From Pseudomonas reidholzensis (lineage in GTDB: Bacteria > Pseudomonadota > Gammaproteobacteria > Pseudomonadales > Pseudomonadaceae), in the NCBI RefSeq assembly GCF_900536025.1, contig NZ_UNOZ01000013.1, positions 434,001 through 498,000 of the forward strand: a stretch of DNA of 64,000 nt. Direction: 5' to 3'. The position numbers and the translations under genes were made by a program. The notes under the pieces are model-generated. The model did no database searches. It was not told the origin of the DNA and was given only the letters and a program-made list of their open reading frames with translations. The number at the start of each line of letters is the position of its first letter. The first letter of the stretch is position 1. This document shows positions 47,751-56,995 of the stretch, piece by piece.

Positions 47751-49816
47751 CGGTCGCGCTCCCAGGCTTGTTCACGGGCCTGCGCCAGCAGCTCCAGGCG
47801 CCGCGCGGCGTCTTCGTCGTCAAGCAGGTCGCGCACCGGCGCGGCGAAACGCCGGCGCCAGTTGGGGTGGCCTTCGGTGGTGCCCGGCAGGTTGGCCTGC
47901 TCGACGCAGCCGAGCAGGTCTTCCAGCGGGATCAGCACCAGCGGCGCGCGGGTATGGCCGACGAAACGAATGGCCGCGTCGACCACCTGGTCGTTGCTTT
48001 TCAGGGGGCCGTAGTTGGCTTCCAAGGCGCGGCGCAGGCCGTCACGTTCCTTGTGCCGGTCATGCCGCCAGTGCAGTTCGGCGGGCGCATCGAGCAGTTT
48101 CAGGCGGTGGTACCAGTCGATGTCGCGGCTTTCCAGCCAGCCCGCGAGCGGTGCCAGGTCGTGGGTGCCGGTGGTGGCCAGGGCGTTGTCCGGCCAGTCG
48201 AGAATCTGCTTGAAGTGCCCGGTCGAATGTTGCTCGAAGGGCAACACGCGCATGCCGAGCACCGCCTTGTCGGCGAGCACCTCGCGCAGGCCTTCGGGCA
48301 CCGTGCCGAGGTCTTCGCCGAGGATCACCGCCTGGTGGCGCTGCGACTCCAGGGCCAGCAGGCGCAGCAGATCGTCCAGCGGATAATGCAGGTAAGCGCC
48401 TTCGCTGGGCTTGGCCCCGCGCGGGATCAGCCACAGCCGGCGCAGGCCCATCACATGGTCGATGCGCAGGCCGCCGGCGTGCGCCAGGTTGGCCCGGAGC
48501 ATTTCGATAAAGGCCCGGTAACCGTTGCGCTTGAGGCCCTCGGGCGAAAACGCACTGATGCCCCAGTCCTGCCCGGCGCGGTTGAGGATATCCGGCGGGG
48601 CACCGACGGTGAGCGTCGACAACAGCTCGTCCTGGCGGCTCCAGGCCTGGCTGCCGGCACCGTCGGCGCCCACCGCCAGGTCGGCGATCAGGCCGATCGC
48701 CATGCCATGGCTGCGCGCCGCCTCCTGGGCGCGTTGCAGGCTGCGTTCGGTCAGCCATTGGCAGAAGGCGTGGTACTCCACCCACGACGGGTGGGCGGCG
48801 GCAAAGGCTTCCACCTCCGGGTGGTACGGGTCGTGCCAGGCCTCGGGCCAGTTGCGCCAGTCGGCGCCGAGGCCGCGCTCCATGGCTTCGAACTGCAGCA
48901 CTTCGAAGCGGCAGTGATGTTCCAGCGCTTCGCCGCGCGCCAGGCGGAAGCTGTCGAAGTCTTCCCGCAGGGGATGGTTGCCTTGGCTGAAGTCCTTGTA
49001 CAACGCCTTGAGCAGACGCTGGCGGGCATCGGCGGCGCGAGGCCAGTCGACCAGCGCCTGTTGCTCCAGCTCATCCAGGGTCGGCTGCAGTTCGCAGGCC
49101 TCGATCGCCAGCCGCACCGCACGTTCGCCGAGCAGCGCGGCGGGGCTGGCGTACAGGCTGTTGAGCAACAGCCGGCTGGAGGGCGAATAGGGGCTGTAGT
49201 GACGCTGGTCGGCGGCGGACAACGCATGGATCGGGCTGATCGCCAGGGCATCGGCGCCCCGTTCGGCCGCGCTGCGCGCCAGTTGCTCGAGCGCCAGGCA
49301 GTCACCAAAACCGCCGTCACCGGGGCGGCGTAGGCTGTACAGCTGCACGGACAGGCCCCAGCAGCGCGCGGGCGCTGCCTCGACGGCGTCGTCCAGGGCG
49401 TGGCAGCGCGGCGGGGCGACGGCGACGGTGAAGCTGCGGCCGTCGATGTCCAGCTGGTGGTAACCCAGCGGCAGTTTGCCGGGCAGGCGCGCCTGGTCGT
49501 CGAGGCTCAGCTCGACCGGGTCGCCGCTTTCCAGTTCACAGCGCACCGGGCTGCCGGCGGCAAAGTAGCGCTGCAGGTTCAGCGGCTGGTCGAGCTCGAC
49601 CGTCAGCAGCGGCGGCAGGTGTTCGCTGTCTTCGGCTTCGGCGAGGGTCTGCAGGCTGGCGCTGATGGCGGCGGCGTCGCCGGCGGGGTGGCCGAGGCCG
49701 GCCAGCACCTCGCGCAACACGGCGTCACTGACCTGCTGTGGCCGGTTGTTGGCGTCGATCCAGTCGCGGGCCACGCCGGCACGGGCGGCCAGACGGTGCA
49801 AGGGCGATTCGCTCAT
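47747..49816 (-). CDS. malQ: 4-alpha-glucanotransferase (amylomaltase)
   Basis: 689 aa from the ATG at 49816 (AGGAG upstream, 4-bp overlap with the treZ stop). GH77 family: an N-terminal extension of about 150 residues as in the E. coli type, then SVQLYSLRRPGDGGFGDC, LRIDHVMGLRRLWLIP, VILGEDLGTVPEGLREVL with the acid/base, and TGTHDLAPLAGW. It transfers glucan chains between short oligosaccharides, keeping chain lengths suitable for TreY and GlgX. Position between treZ and treY suggests just that role. Confidence 0.95.
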   Translation of the reverse strand: MSESPLHRLAARAGVARDWIDANNRPQQVSDAVLREVLAGLGHPAGDAAAISASLQTLAEAEDSEHLPPLLTVELDQPLNLQRYFAAGSPVRCELESGDPVELSLDDQARLPGKLPLGYHQLDIDGRSFTVAVAPPRCHALDDAVEAAPARCWGLSVQLYSLRRPGDGGFGDCLALEQLARSAAERGADALAISPIHALSAADQRHYSPYSPSSRLLLNSLYASPAALLGERAVRLAIEACELQPTLDELEQQALVDWPRAADARQRLLKALYKDFSQGNHPLREDFDSFRLARGEALEHHCRFEVLQFEAMERGLGADWRNWPEAWHDPYHPEVEAFAAAHPSWVEYHAFCQWLTERSLQRAQEAARSHGMAIGLIADLAVGADGAGSQAWSRQDELLSTLTVGAPPDILNRAGQDWGISAFSPEGLKRNGYRAFIEMLRANLAHAGGLRIDHVMGLRRLWLIPRGAKPSEGAYLHYPLDDLLRLLALESQRHQAVILGEDLGTVPEGLREVLADKAVLGMRVLPFEQHSTGHFKQILDWPDNALATTGTHDLAPLAGWLESRDIDWYHRLKLLDAPAELHWRHDRHKERDGLRRALEANYGPLKSNDQVVDAAIRFVGHTRAPLVLIPLEDLLGCVEQANLPGTTEGHPNWRRRFAAPVRDLLDDEDAARRLELLAQAREQAWERDR

Positions 49817-51570
49817 GTAGGCTCCTGGCCAGGGGGAAGCAGGCTGACCACGCAACTGTGCGCGGCCAGGGTGGAGTCGGGATGGGCGTTATCGCTGCTG
49901 TCGAACAGGCGCCGATCGGCGGGCGGCAGCGTGATGGGCCGAGCCTCGGCGCCGAGGTTGAGGTCGATGCGCAGCTCGCTGCCATTGCCCAGCCGCCAGC
50001 GCGCAGTGAGCGCCTGGTCGCCCAGCACCTCGGCGCCCAGCGCACGGCTATCCGGCAAGTGTGGGGTGATGTGCAGGCGGCGCAGTTCGAGCAACTGGTG
50101 GTACAGGCCGTGCCAGCCGGCCAGCACGTCCTGGCGCTGCAGCCGCGACGCGTCGAATGTCGCCGCCGCGTTGGGGTCGGGGATCCGCTCGCGTTGCTCG
50201 GGGTCGGCAAACGCGGTGAAGTGGGCGAACTCGCCACGGCGGCCTTCGCGCACGGCGTCGGCCAGCTCATCGTGGAAATCGGTAAAGAACAGGAAGGGCT
50301 TGCAGCTGCCGTCGTCATCACCCATGAACAGCAGCGGGATCATCGGCGACAGCAGCAACAGGCCGGTGGCGGCGCGCAGCGCTTGCGGCGAGCAGAGGCG
50401 GGTGAGGCGCTCGCCGAGGGCGCGGTTGCCGATCTGGTCATGGTTCTGCAGGAACAGCACGAACGCGCTCGGCGGCAGGTGGCCGCTGGGCTCGCCGCGC
50501 GGATGGCCGTGGCGGTTGGGCTGGCCCTGGAAGACGAAGCCTTCGCCCAGGCAGCGGGCGAGCTGGTCGATCGGGCGGTCCTTGTAGTCCTGGTAGTAGC
50601 CTTCGGTTTCGCCGGTGAGCAGCACGTGCAGGGCGTTGTGGCCGTCGTCGTTCCACTGGGCGTCGAAGCCTTGTTGCAGCAGGCTGGCCTGATTGTGTTC
50701 GTTTTCCAGGACCAGCCAGACATGCCGGCCTTCGGCAGCCATCTCGGCCCCCGTCGCCGCACGCACCCGCGCCGCCAACTCGACGAGAAAGTCCGGCTGG
50801 TCGATCGCATGCACCGCATCCAGCCGCAGCCCATCGCAGCGGTAGTCGCACAGCCACATCAAGGCGTTCTGGATAAAGTACTCACGCACCTCGGGCCGGC
50901 GAAAATCAATCGCCGCCCCCCAGGGCGTCTGGCGGTCTTCGCGGAAAAACCCGCTGGCGTATTGATGCAGGAAATTGCCATCCGGGCCGAAGTGGTTGTA
51001 GACCACATCGACCATCACCATCAGGCCCTGCCCATGCGCCTGGTCGATCAACGCGCACAGCTGCTGCGGGCTGCCATAGGTGTGCTGCGGGGCAAACGGC
51101 AGGACGCCGTCATAGCCCCAGTTGCGATCCCCCGGGAACTGCCCCAAGGGCATCAGTTCGATGGCCGTCACGCCCAGCTCGGCCAGCCGCGCCAGCTGCC
51201 CGGCGACGCCGGCGTAGCCGTCCAGCAAGCCGACATGCAGCTCCTGGATCACCGCCTCGTGCCAAGGTCGCCCCTGCCACGGGTGCAGCCACGGATAACG
51301 CCCCAGGTCGACCACCTGGCTGGGGCCATGCACGCCCTCGGGCTGGTAGCGCGACGCCGGGTCGGCCACGCAGAATTCGTCGTTGATCCGATAGCGATAA
51401 CGGCTGCCGGCCTGACAGGCCGCGACGCCGGTAAACCAGCCGTCGCCGTCGGGCTGCAGGGCGAAGTCGGGTTGCTGTTCCAGTTGCACGCTCACGCTGC
51501 GCGCATCCGGCGCCCAGAGGGCGAAGCGCGCCGACGTGGCGTCCAGCAAGTGTGCGCCATGTCTGTGCAT
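49813..51570 (-). CDS. treZ: malto-oligosyltrehalose trehalohydrolase
   Basis: 585 aa from the ATG at 51570, with AGG 8 bases upstream; an in-frame GTG at 51579 is an alternative. GH13_10: N-terminal CBM48-like domain (ARFALWAPDARSVSVQLEQQ), GLMVMVDVVYNHFGPDGN, nucleophile region CDGLRLDAVHAIDQPDF, acid/base in VWLVLENEHNQA, and FLQNHDQIGN. It cuts the trehalosyl end made by TreY to release trehalose. It follows glgA by 14 bp, so glgA-treZ-malQ-treY form one operon. Confidence 0.96.
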   Translation of the reverse strand: MHRHGAHLLDATSARFALWAPDARSVSVQLEQQPDFALQPDGDGWFTGVAACQAGSRYRYRINDEFCVADPASRYQPEGVHGPSQVVDLGRYPWLHPWQGRPWHEAVIQELHVGLLDGYAGVAGQLARLAELGVTAIELMPLGQFPGDRNWGYDGVLPFAPQHTYGSPQQLCALIDQAHGQGLMVMVDVVYNHFGPDGNFLHQYASGFFREDRQTPWGAAIDFRRPEVREYFIQNALMWLCDYRCDGLRLDAVHAIDQPDFLVELAARVRAATGAEMAAEGRHVWLVLENEHNQASLLQQGFDAQWNDDGHNALHVLLTGETEGYYQDYKDRPIDQLARCLGEGFVFQGQPNRHGHPRGEPSGHLPPSAFVLFLQNHDQIGNRALGERLTRLCSPQALRAATGLLLLSPMIPLLFMGDDDGSCKPFLFFTDFHDELADAVREGRRGEFAHFTAFADPEQRERIPDPNAAATFDASRLQRQDVLAGWHGLYHQLLELRRLHITPHLPDSRALGAEVLGDQALTARWRLGNGSELRIDLNLGAEARPITLPPADRRLFDSSDNAHPDSTLAAHSCVVSLLPPGQEPT

Positions 51571-51584
51571 CTTCAGCACCTCGA

Positions 51585-53144
51585 TCAGTAGTGGCCGAGC
51601 TGAACCTGCTTCACCAGGTCCTCATACAGGTGCGCGTAGGGTTCCACCGCCTGGCACCAGTTGAACGGTTGGGTCATGGACAGGCAGCGCATGGCATGCA
51701 ACAGGTCCTTTTTGCCGTAGACATAGAAGGCGCGGCTGAGGGCCTCGCGGTAGCTCTCCACTGTCGATTCGTCGAACAGGAAGCCGGTCACGCCGTTCTC
51801 GATGGTGTCGGCCAGGCCGCCGGTGTTGCGCGCCACCGGCAGTGAACCGAAGCGCTGGGCGTACATCTGGCTCAGGCCGCAAGGCTCGTAGCGCGAAGGC
51901 ATCAGCAGGAAGTCACTGCCGGCGAACATGCGCCGCGCGTCGGTCTCGTTGAAGCCGATGCGCACGCCGATGCGGCCCGGGTGACGCAGGGCCAGCTCGC
52001 GCATGGCCTGTTCTTCTTCCGGCTCGCCGCGGCCAATGATCGCGATCTGGCCGCCTTGCTCGACGATGTAGTCGGCAACGCCGAGGGTCAGGTCGAGGCC
52101 TTTCTGGTAGACCAGGCGTGAAACCACGGCAAACAGTGGGCCCTCGGAGGGTTCGAGCTCGAACAGCTCACGCACCTGCTCGGTGTTGCGGGCCTTGCCG
52201 TCCCAGTCGTTGAGGCTGAAGTTGTGATGCAGGTGCTTGTCGGTGGCCGAGTCCCAGCTTTCGTCGATGCCATTCGGGATGCCGCCCAGCAGCCCTTGCT
52301 GGGCCTTGCTGGCCAGGAAGCCATCGAGGCCGCAGCCGAACTCCGGGGTGGTGATTTCCTTGGCGTAGGTGGCGCTCACCGTGGTGATGTGGCTGGAGTA
52401 GGCGAGGCCGGCCTTGAGGAACGACAGCTTGCCGTAGAACTCCATGCCTTCCTGCTGCATGGCGTGCGCCGGGATCGCCAGCTCAGGGCTGCACGCGCGG
52501 CTGTAGACGCCCTGGTAGGCCAGGTTGTGAATGGTGAACAGGGTCGGTGTGCTCAGGCCGCGCCAGTGCATGTAGGCCGGTGCCAGGCCCGCGGGCCAGT
52601 CATGCGCGTGGACCAGGTCGGGCTTCCAGTGGGCCATGCCTTCACCGGCGGCGATTTCGGCCGCGGCCAGGCCCAGGCGGGCGAAACGGATATGGTTGTC
52701 GGGCCAGTCGCGGCCGTTGTTGGCGCCGTAGGGGGTGCCTTCACGCTCATACAGTTCGGGACAGATCAGCACGTAGATGACCAGGCCGTCGGCCAGGTCC
52801 ATGCGGCCCAGCTTGCACGGTGGCAATGCCGCGTGGCCGCCGAGCTCGCCGACGATATGGATCGGGTTGTCGCTGTCGATCACTTGCGGGTAGCCGGGGA
52901 TCAGCACGCGCACATCGTGCAGGTGGGCCAGTGCGCGGGGCAGGGCGGCGGAGACATCGCCCAGTCCGCCGGTCTTGACCAGGTCGGCGATTTCAGAGGT
53001 GACGAACAGCACTTTGCGTTTGTTCGGGTTGTTTTGGCGCTGGGCGCCAGGTGCCATGCCTGTCGTGGCGAAGTCCGGCTTGAGCGGCTCGCGGTTGTCC
53101 GATTTGAATGACTCTACGTGAGGCTCGACAGCGGCACTGATCAT
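51585..53144 (-). CDS. glgA: glycogen synthase
   Basis: 519 aa, GT5 family. After a 42-residue extension come the sugar-nucleotide site KTGGLGDVSAALPRAL, then HAHDWPAGLAPAYMHW, and in the second Rossmann domain FAVVSRLVYQKGLDL and MPSRYEPCGLSQMYAQRFG with the catalytic glutamate. It elongates glucan from ADP-glucose. The extension is typical of this pseudomonad group. GGAGA lies 6 bases before the ATG. It leads the leftward operon; no glgC (ADP-glucose pyrophosphorylase) is seen in the window, so ADP-glucose must be made elsewhere. Confidence 0.95.
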   Translation of the reverse strand: MISAAVEPHVESFKSDNREPLKPDFATTGMAPGAQRQNNPNKRKVLFVTSEIADLVKTGGLGDVSAALPRALAHLHDVRVLIPGYPQVIDSDNPIHIVGELGGHAALPPCKLGRMDLADGLVIYVLICPELYEREGTPYGANNGRDWPDNHIRFARLGLAAAEIAAGEGMAHWKPDLVHAHDWPAGLAPAYMHWRGLSTPTLFTIHNLAYQGVYSRACSPELAIPAHAMQQEGMEFYGKLSFLKAGLAYSSHITTVSATYAKEITTPEFGCGLDGFLASKAQQGLLGGIPNGIDESWDSATDKHLHHNFSLNDWDGKARNTEQVRELFELEPSEGPLFAVVSRLVYQKGLDLTLGVADYIVEQGGQIAIIGRGEPEEEQAMRELALRHPGRIGVRIGFNETDARRMFAGSDFLLMPSRYEPCGLSQMYAQRFGSLPVARNTGGLADTIENGVTGFLFDESTVESYREALSRAFYVYGKKDLLHAMRCLSMTQPFNWCQAVEPYAHLYEDLVKQVQLGHY

Positions 53145-53454
53145 ACTTCTCTCCGTCCCTATTTAGCCGGGTGGCTGGCACCCGCTGCAGTGTTTCGTAT
53201 TGGTTTCTCTCTAATCTGATTCGGGTAACGCTATCCATGCCCTGGGTCGTGCGCGCACGCACTGCGCGATCGGCATTCCTGCCGAAGGCGGTGTGACTGA
53301 TCGGGGTGGGTGGCCGTGGCTGGGGTATCCCGTTGCGCTGGCCTACTTACTTCCTGACCCACCGTTGATTTGGAAAGTTCGACTTATTTGGTGTCGGTAT
53401 TTTCCAGAGCAAATGGCGGGCCGAAACCTGAGTGTAGGAGACGAACGGATAAAA

Positions 53455-53476
53455 AGGTGACCCGTTGGTCACTTTC
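53455..53476 (-). terminator. possible terminator hairpin
   Basis: GTGACC/GGTCAC stem (extended by A-T and G-T pairs) with a CGTT loop. On the minus strand it runs into CTTTTT. It could end the iron-uptake operon 240 bp downstream of its last gene, but the distance is long. Confidence 0.4.
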
Positions 53477-53640
53477 GTTATGACGCGGACTAGACGCAAA
53501 CGTTGGCGTCTGCGCTGGGCTTTGGAGAGGAGCGGGGAAGGGGATTTTTTGTTGGCACAGTTGCGGGGCAGTGGCGGTTTTCGGGTGCCTCATGAGAAGG
53601 CATGGATCGGACTGTGCACCCTATTGGTGCAAGGCGGAAT

Positions 53641-53702
53641 GGCCTCTTCGCGGGGCAAGACCAATGCCAGTCAGTTAAGCCGGGCTTGCCCGCGAAGAGG
53701 CC
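53641..53702. repeat. REP-type palindrome (CTTGCCC variant)
   Basis: GGCCTCTTCGCGGGGCAAG and its inverted partner CTTGCCCGCGAAGAGGCC flank a 25-bp centre. This stem variant differs from the TAAACCC form elsewhere and lies 11 bp after the esterase stop. Confidence 0.88.
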
Positions 53703-53713
53703 AGTGGGGGCGC

Positions 53714-54556
53714 TCAAAAACGTCGCGTACTGATCAACTCATCCAAAACCCGCGCCGCCACCCGAAACGGCATCGACATGTGATCTTCCCCTGACTCCAG
53801 CTGGAAATCACTGCGCAGCCCATACCCCGACAGCGCCTCCAGCCGGTGCTGCAACGCACGCGCATCCTGAATCTCCTGGGGCATTTCCCGGTCGCCGATC
53901 ATCAGCGTCAGGCTGCTGTGGGTCAGGTCCAGCTGCCCGGCCTGCGCGCGCTGGGTAAACGCCCGCTCATGCACCATCAGGTAGCGATCGCGCCACCATA
54001 GGCTCGGGCTCACCGCCACCACGTGCTGGAACAACGCCGGGCGGGTGAACAGGGTATAGACCCCGAACATGCCGCCAAACGAATGCCCGACCAGGCTGCG
54101 TTGGTCCTGGTCGACCTTGAAGCGTGCATTGACCTCTGGCATCAGGCGCTGCTCGATGAAGTCCAGGAACAGGTCCTGGCCGCCCTGCGCCGGCACGTTG
54201 CGCTCGGCCGGTTGTGGCGGCGACAGATCGAAAGCGCGGCGCTCGAAGTCCAGCGGGGTGTCGCTGGGGTAACCGATGGCCACCACGATCGCCCCGCGCA
54301 AACGGTCCTGCGCGCGCTTGGCGGCATGGAACGCCGGGAAGTAGGCGTTGCCGTCGAGCAGGTAGATCACCGGATAGCCGCCGGTCCACGGCACGTCGCC
54401 CTCCGGCAGGCTGATCATGATGCGGTATTCGCGGCCTTCGGCGCTCTTCAGGGTCCATTGCTCAGTGCCGTCGAGGGTCACCGGAGCAGCCTGGGCGAGC
54501 GCCATGACGGGCAGCAGCAACGCGCTCAGGCAAAGCAGTAGGCGTCGGCGGATCAT
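53714..54556 (-). CDS. secreted alpha/beta-hydrolase, siderophore-esterase-like
   Basis: 280 aa. Signal peptide LLCLSALLLPVMALAQAA, then an esterase-D/IroE-type hydrolase: YPVIYLLDGNAYF, the nucleophile elbow GHSFGGMFG, and the catalytic histidine in GEDHMSMPF. Its start is 11 bp from the stop of the TonB receptor gene, on the same strand, so the likely job is to hydrolyse an imported ferric siderophore in the periplasm to release iron. That is inferred from family (Fes/IroE-like) and neighbours; another ester substrate is possible. Confidence 0.85.
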   Translation of the reverse strand: MIRRRLLLCLSALLLPVMALAQAAPVTLDGTEQWTLKSAEGREYRIMISLPEGDVPWTGGYPVIYLLDGNAYFPAFHAAKRAQDRLRGAIVVAIGYPSDTPLDFERRAFDLSPPQPAERNVPAQGGQDLFLDFIEQRLMPEVNARFKVDQDQRSLVGHSFGGMFGVYTLFTRPALFQHVVAVSPSLWWRDRYLMVHERAFTQRAQAGQLDLTHSSLTLMIGDREMPQEIQDARALQHRLEALSGYGLRSDFQLESGEDHMSMPFRVAARVLDELISTRRF

Positions 54557-54567
54557 GTGCAGGCTCC

Positions 54568-56928
54568 TTACCAGCGATAGCTGAGGCTGGTGACCAGGCT
54601 GCGCGCTTCACCGCGGTAGCAGTAGCCCTGCTGGCAATTGATGTAGCGCTTGTCGAACAGGTTGCGGGCGTTGAAGCCCAGGCGCACGCCATCCAGGCCG
54701 CCGCCGAAGTCGTAGTGCACGCCGGCGTCGACCAGGGTGTAGCCTTCGTTTTTCTCGGTGTTCTGCGCGTCACCGTAGTTGCTGCCGGTGTAGCGCGCGC
54801 CGCCCGACACGCCGAGGCCGAATGGCAGGCGGTAGTCGAGCCACAGCGAGGCCAGGTGGCGAGGCACGTTCATGGGGGCCTTGCCGGTGTTGCCGTCGTT
54901 GTTCTTGGTGACTTCGGCTTTGTTATAGCTGTAGCTGGCGGTCATCTTCAGGCGGTCATTGAGGTCGGACACGGCTTCCAGCTCGAGGCCGCGCGACACC
55001 TGCTCGCCGGTGGCGATGCTGCGGGTCGCGTCGGCCAGGTCACGGGTCAGCACGTTCTGCTGGGTCAGGTGATAGAGCGAAGCGGTGAGCAGGGTCGAGC
55101 TGCCCGGCGGCTGGTACTTCACGCCGACTTCGTACTGCTCGCCCTCGATGGCCTTGTACGGGCTGCCATCGGGCTTGGCGCTGCTTTGCGGGAGGAACGA
55201 GGTGGCGTAGCTGGCGTAGGGCGCCACGCCGTTGTCGAACAGGTACAGCGCGCCCACCGAGCCGGTGGTGGCCGAGTCGCTGTCCTTGCGGTTGTTGCTG
55301 GAATTCATGTTGTCGCTGCGGCGGACATGCACCCAGTCACGGCGCAGCCCGGCCGACAGGCGCCAGCGATCGATCTCGATCTGGTCTTGCAGGTACAGGC
55401 CGCTGCGGTGCTCCAGGCCGTCCTGATCGGCCAGTGCATCGCTGGGGCGGGCGACGAACTGGTGGTAGTCCGGTGCATACCGGTCGATCGACGGTCCGGC
55501 CCCCCATGCGTAGAGCAGTGAGGTGTCGATCATGGCGTAATCCCACCCCGTCACCAGTGTGTGTTGCAGGTCGCCGGTGGCGAAGCGGCTGACCAGGCGG
55601 GTGTCGGTCGACACCGACTCGAGGTGCTCGTAGATACCCACGGCATAGCGATCGAGGGTATGCCCATCGCCGGCTTCCGACGGCTCGAGGTACTGGTTGG
55701 TGGTGTCGATCTGGCCGTAACGCAGGTTCTGCTGGAAGGTGAAGGTGTCGTTGAACACGTGCTCGAATTCGTAGCCCAGGGTCCACTGGCGCTGCTCGAG
55801 CTTGTCGAAGTATTCGTCGCCCTGCCAGAAGTTGGTCAGGTGATCGCCGTCCTTGTAGAGCATCGGCGAACCGGCGGTTTCCCGCTCCTGGTACTGGGCG
55901 AGCACGGTCAGGCGCGTGTCGGGGTCGATCTGCCAGGTCAGCGACGGGGCGATCAGGCGCACGTCGTTGTTCAGCTGTTCGATGTAGTTTTCCGCATCGC
56001 GGTACACGCCGACCACACGAAACAGCAGGTCACCTTCTGCGTCCAGGCGCCCGCCGAGGTCGAACTGGCCTTGCTCGCGGTTGTAGTTGCCGGACTGGAT
56101 CTGCACCTCGTTTTTCGCCTCCAGGCTCGGCCGCTTGCTCACCCGGTTGACCATGCCGCCGGGGCTGATCTGCCCGTACAGCACCGACGCCGGGCCTTTG
56201 AGCACTTCGATGCGCTCCAGGTTGTAGGCCTCGGTCTGGTACAGCGAGAGCCAGCCGCTGCCGGGCTGGCGCAGGCCGTCGAGGAAGTCGGCGGCGATGG
56301 TCGTCTCGAAGCCGCGCACGCTGATCATGTCGAAGCGTGGGTCGAGCCCGGAGCTGCCGACGCGGACCCCGGCGGTGTAGGCCACGGCGTCCTCGACCCG
56401 GTCGACCTTGCGGTCGGCGATCTGCTCGGCGGTGACCACGCTGATGCTCTGCGCGGTCTCGAGGATCGGCCGGTCGGTCTTGGTCGCGCTGCTGGCGTTG
56501 CTCGCGTAGTAGCCGCTGACCGGGGCGAACGCGCTCTGGGCGGCGTTGGCGTCGATGTTGGTCGGCTCCAGTTGCAGGCCGGCGTCGGTCGCGGCGGGCA
56601 GCACCACATACCCGGACGCGGTCTTGTGCACCGCCAGGCCGCTGCCGCTGAGCAGGGCGGTCAGGCCGTCCTGCACGGAGCCGCCGCCGGCCAGGCCAGG
56701 GCTGTTCAGGCCGCGCACCGCTTCAGGCGAGAACGACAGGGTGATCCCGGCGCGTTCGGCAAAGGTGCTCAGCGCGTGTGCCAGTGGCCCGGCGGGGATG
56801 CTCGGGGCGGTCTGCGCTTCGGCCAGGGCGGCGCCGGCGAACAGGCTCAGGGCCAGGCAGATGGCACGTGGCAGGGTGCGCGCAGGGAAGGGCGCGCGGG
56901 CGTTTGGCAGACGGCGGGCAGGCAACAT
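54568..56928 (-). CDS. TonB-dependent siderophore receptor with N-terminal signalling domain
   Basis: 786 aa. Signal peptide to about residue 38 (AICLALSLFAGAALA), STN signalling domain about 45-105 (PLAHALSTFAERAGITLSF), plug about 145-250 (SISVVTAEQIADRKVDRVED, GPASVLYGQISPGGMVN) and a beta barrel ending in SLVTSLSYRW with the terminal aromatic. It imports a ferric siderophore and, through the STN domain, signals to FecR and FecI encoded upstream. The barrel resembles hydroxamate-type receptors (FhuE/FoxA group), but the ligand cannot be fixed by eye. Confidence 0.95.
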   Translation of the reverse strand: MLPARRLPNARAPFPARTLPRAICLALSLFAGAALAEAQTAPSIPAGPLAHALSTFAERAGITLSFSPEAVRGLNSPGLAGGGSVQDGLTALLSGSGLAVHKTASGYVVLPAATDAGLQLEPTNIDANAAQSAFAPVSGYYASNASSATKTDRPILETAQSISVVTAEQIADRKVDRVEDAVAYTAGVRVGSSGLDPRFDMISVRGFETTIAADFLDGLRQPGSGWLSLYQTEAYNLERIEVLKGPASVLYGQISPGGMVNRVSKRPSLEAKNEVQIQSGNYNREQGQFDLGGRLDAEGDLLFRVVGVYRDAENYIEQLNNDVRLIAPSLTWQIDPDTRLTVLAQYQERETAGSPMLYKDGDHLTNFWQGDEYFDKLEQRQWTLGYEFEHVFNDTFTFQQNLRYGQIDTTNQYLEPSEAGDGHTLDRYAVGIYEHLESVSTDTRLVSRFATGDLQHTLVTGWDYAMIDTSLLYAWGAGPSIDRYAPDYHQFVARPSDALADQDGLEHRSGLYLQDQIEIDRWRLSAGLRRDWVHVRRSDNMNSSNNRKDSDSATTGSVGALYLFDNGVAPYASYATSFLPQSSAKPDGSPYKAIEGEQYEVGVKYQPPGSSTLLTASLYHLTQQNVLTRDLADATRSIATGEQVSRGLELEAVSDLNDRLKMTASYSYNKAEVTKNNDGNTGKAPMNVPRHLASLWLDYRLPFGLGVSGGARYTGSNYGDAQNTEKNEGYTLVDAGVHYDFGGGLDGVRLGFNARNLFDKRYINCQQGYCYRGEARSLVTSLSYRW

Positions 56929-56995
56929 GAAGGAGGACCATTGAGGGAGTGATCATCCCTAACCGGATGAGCCGGCAAAGTCCGACAGATTTTTT

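Larger units (their letters stand above)
53145..53713. other. intergenic region, 569 bp, with hairpin and REP
   Basis: Holds the glgA promoter region on its left side and the end of the iron-uptake operon on its right. A hairpin (53455-53476) and a REP-type palindrome (53641-53702) are the only structures I can support. The short open frames here lack ribosome-binding sites and any recognisable protein pattern. Confidence 0.6.

Noticed and set aside
53384..53717. Two short minus-strand open frames in the glgA upstream gap
   Set aside because: No ribosome-binding site; one runs through the REP palindrome and the other through the hairpin at 53455.
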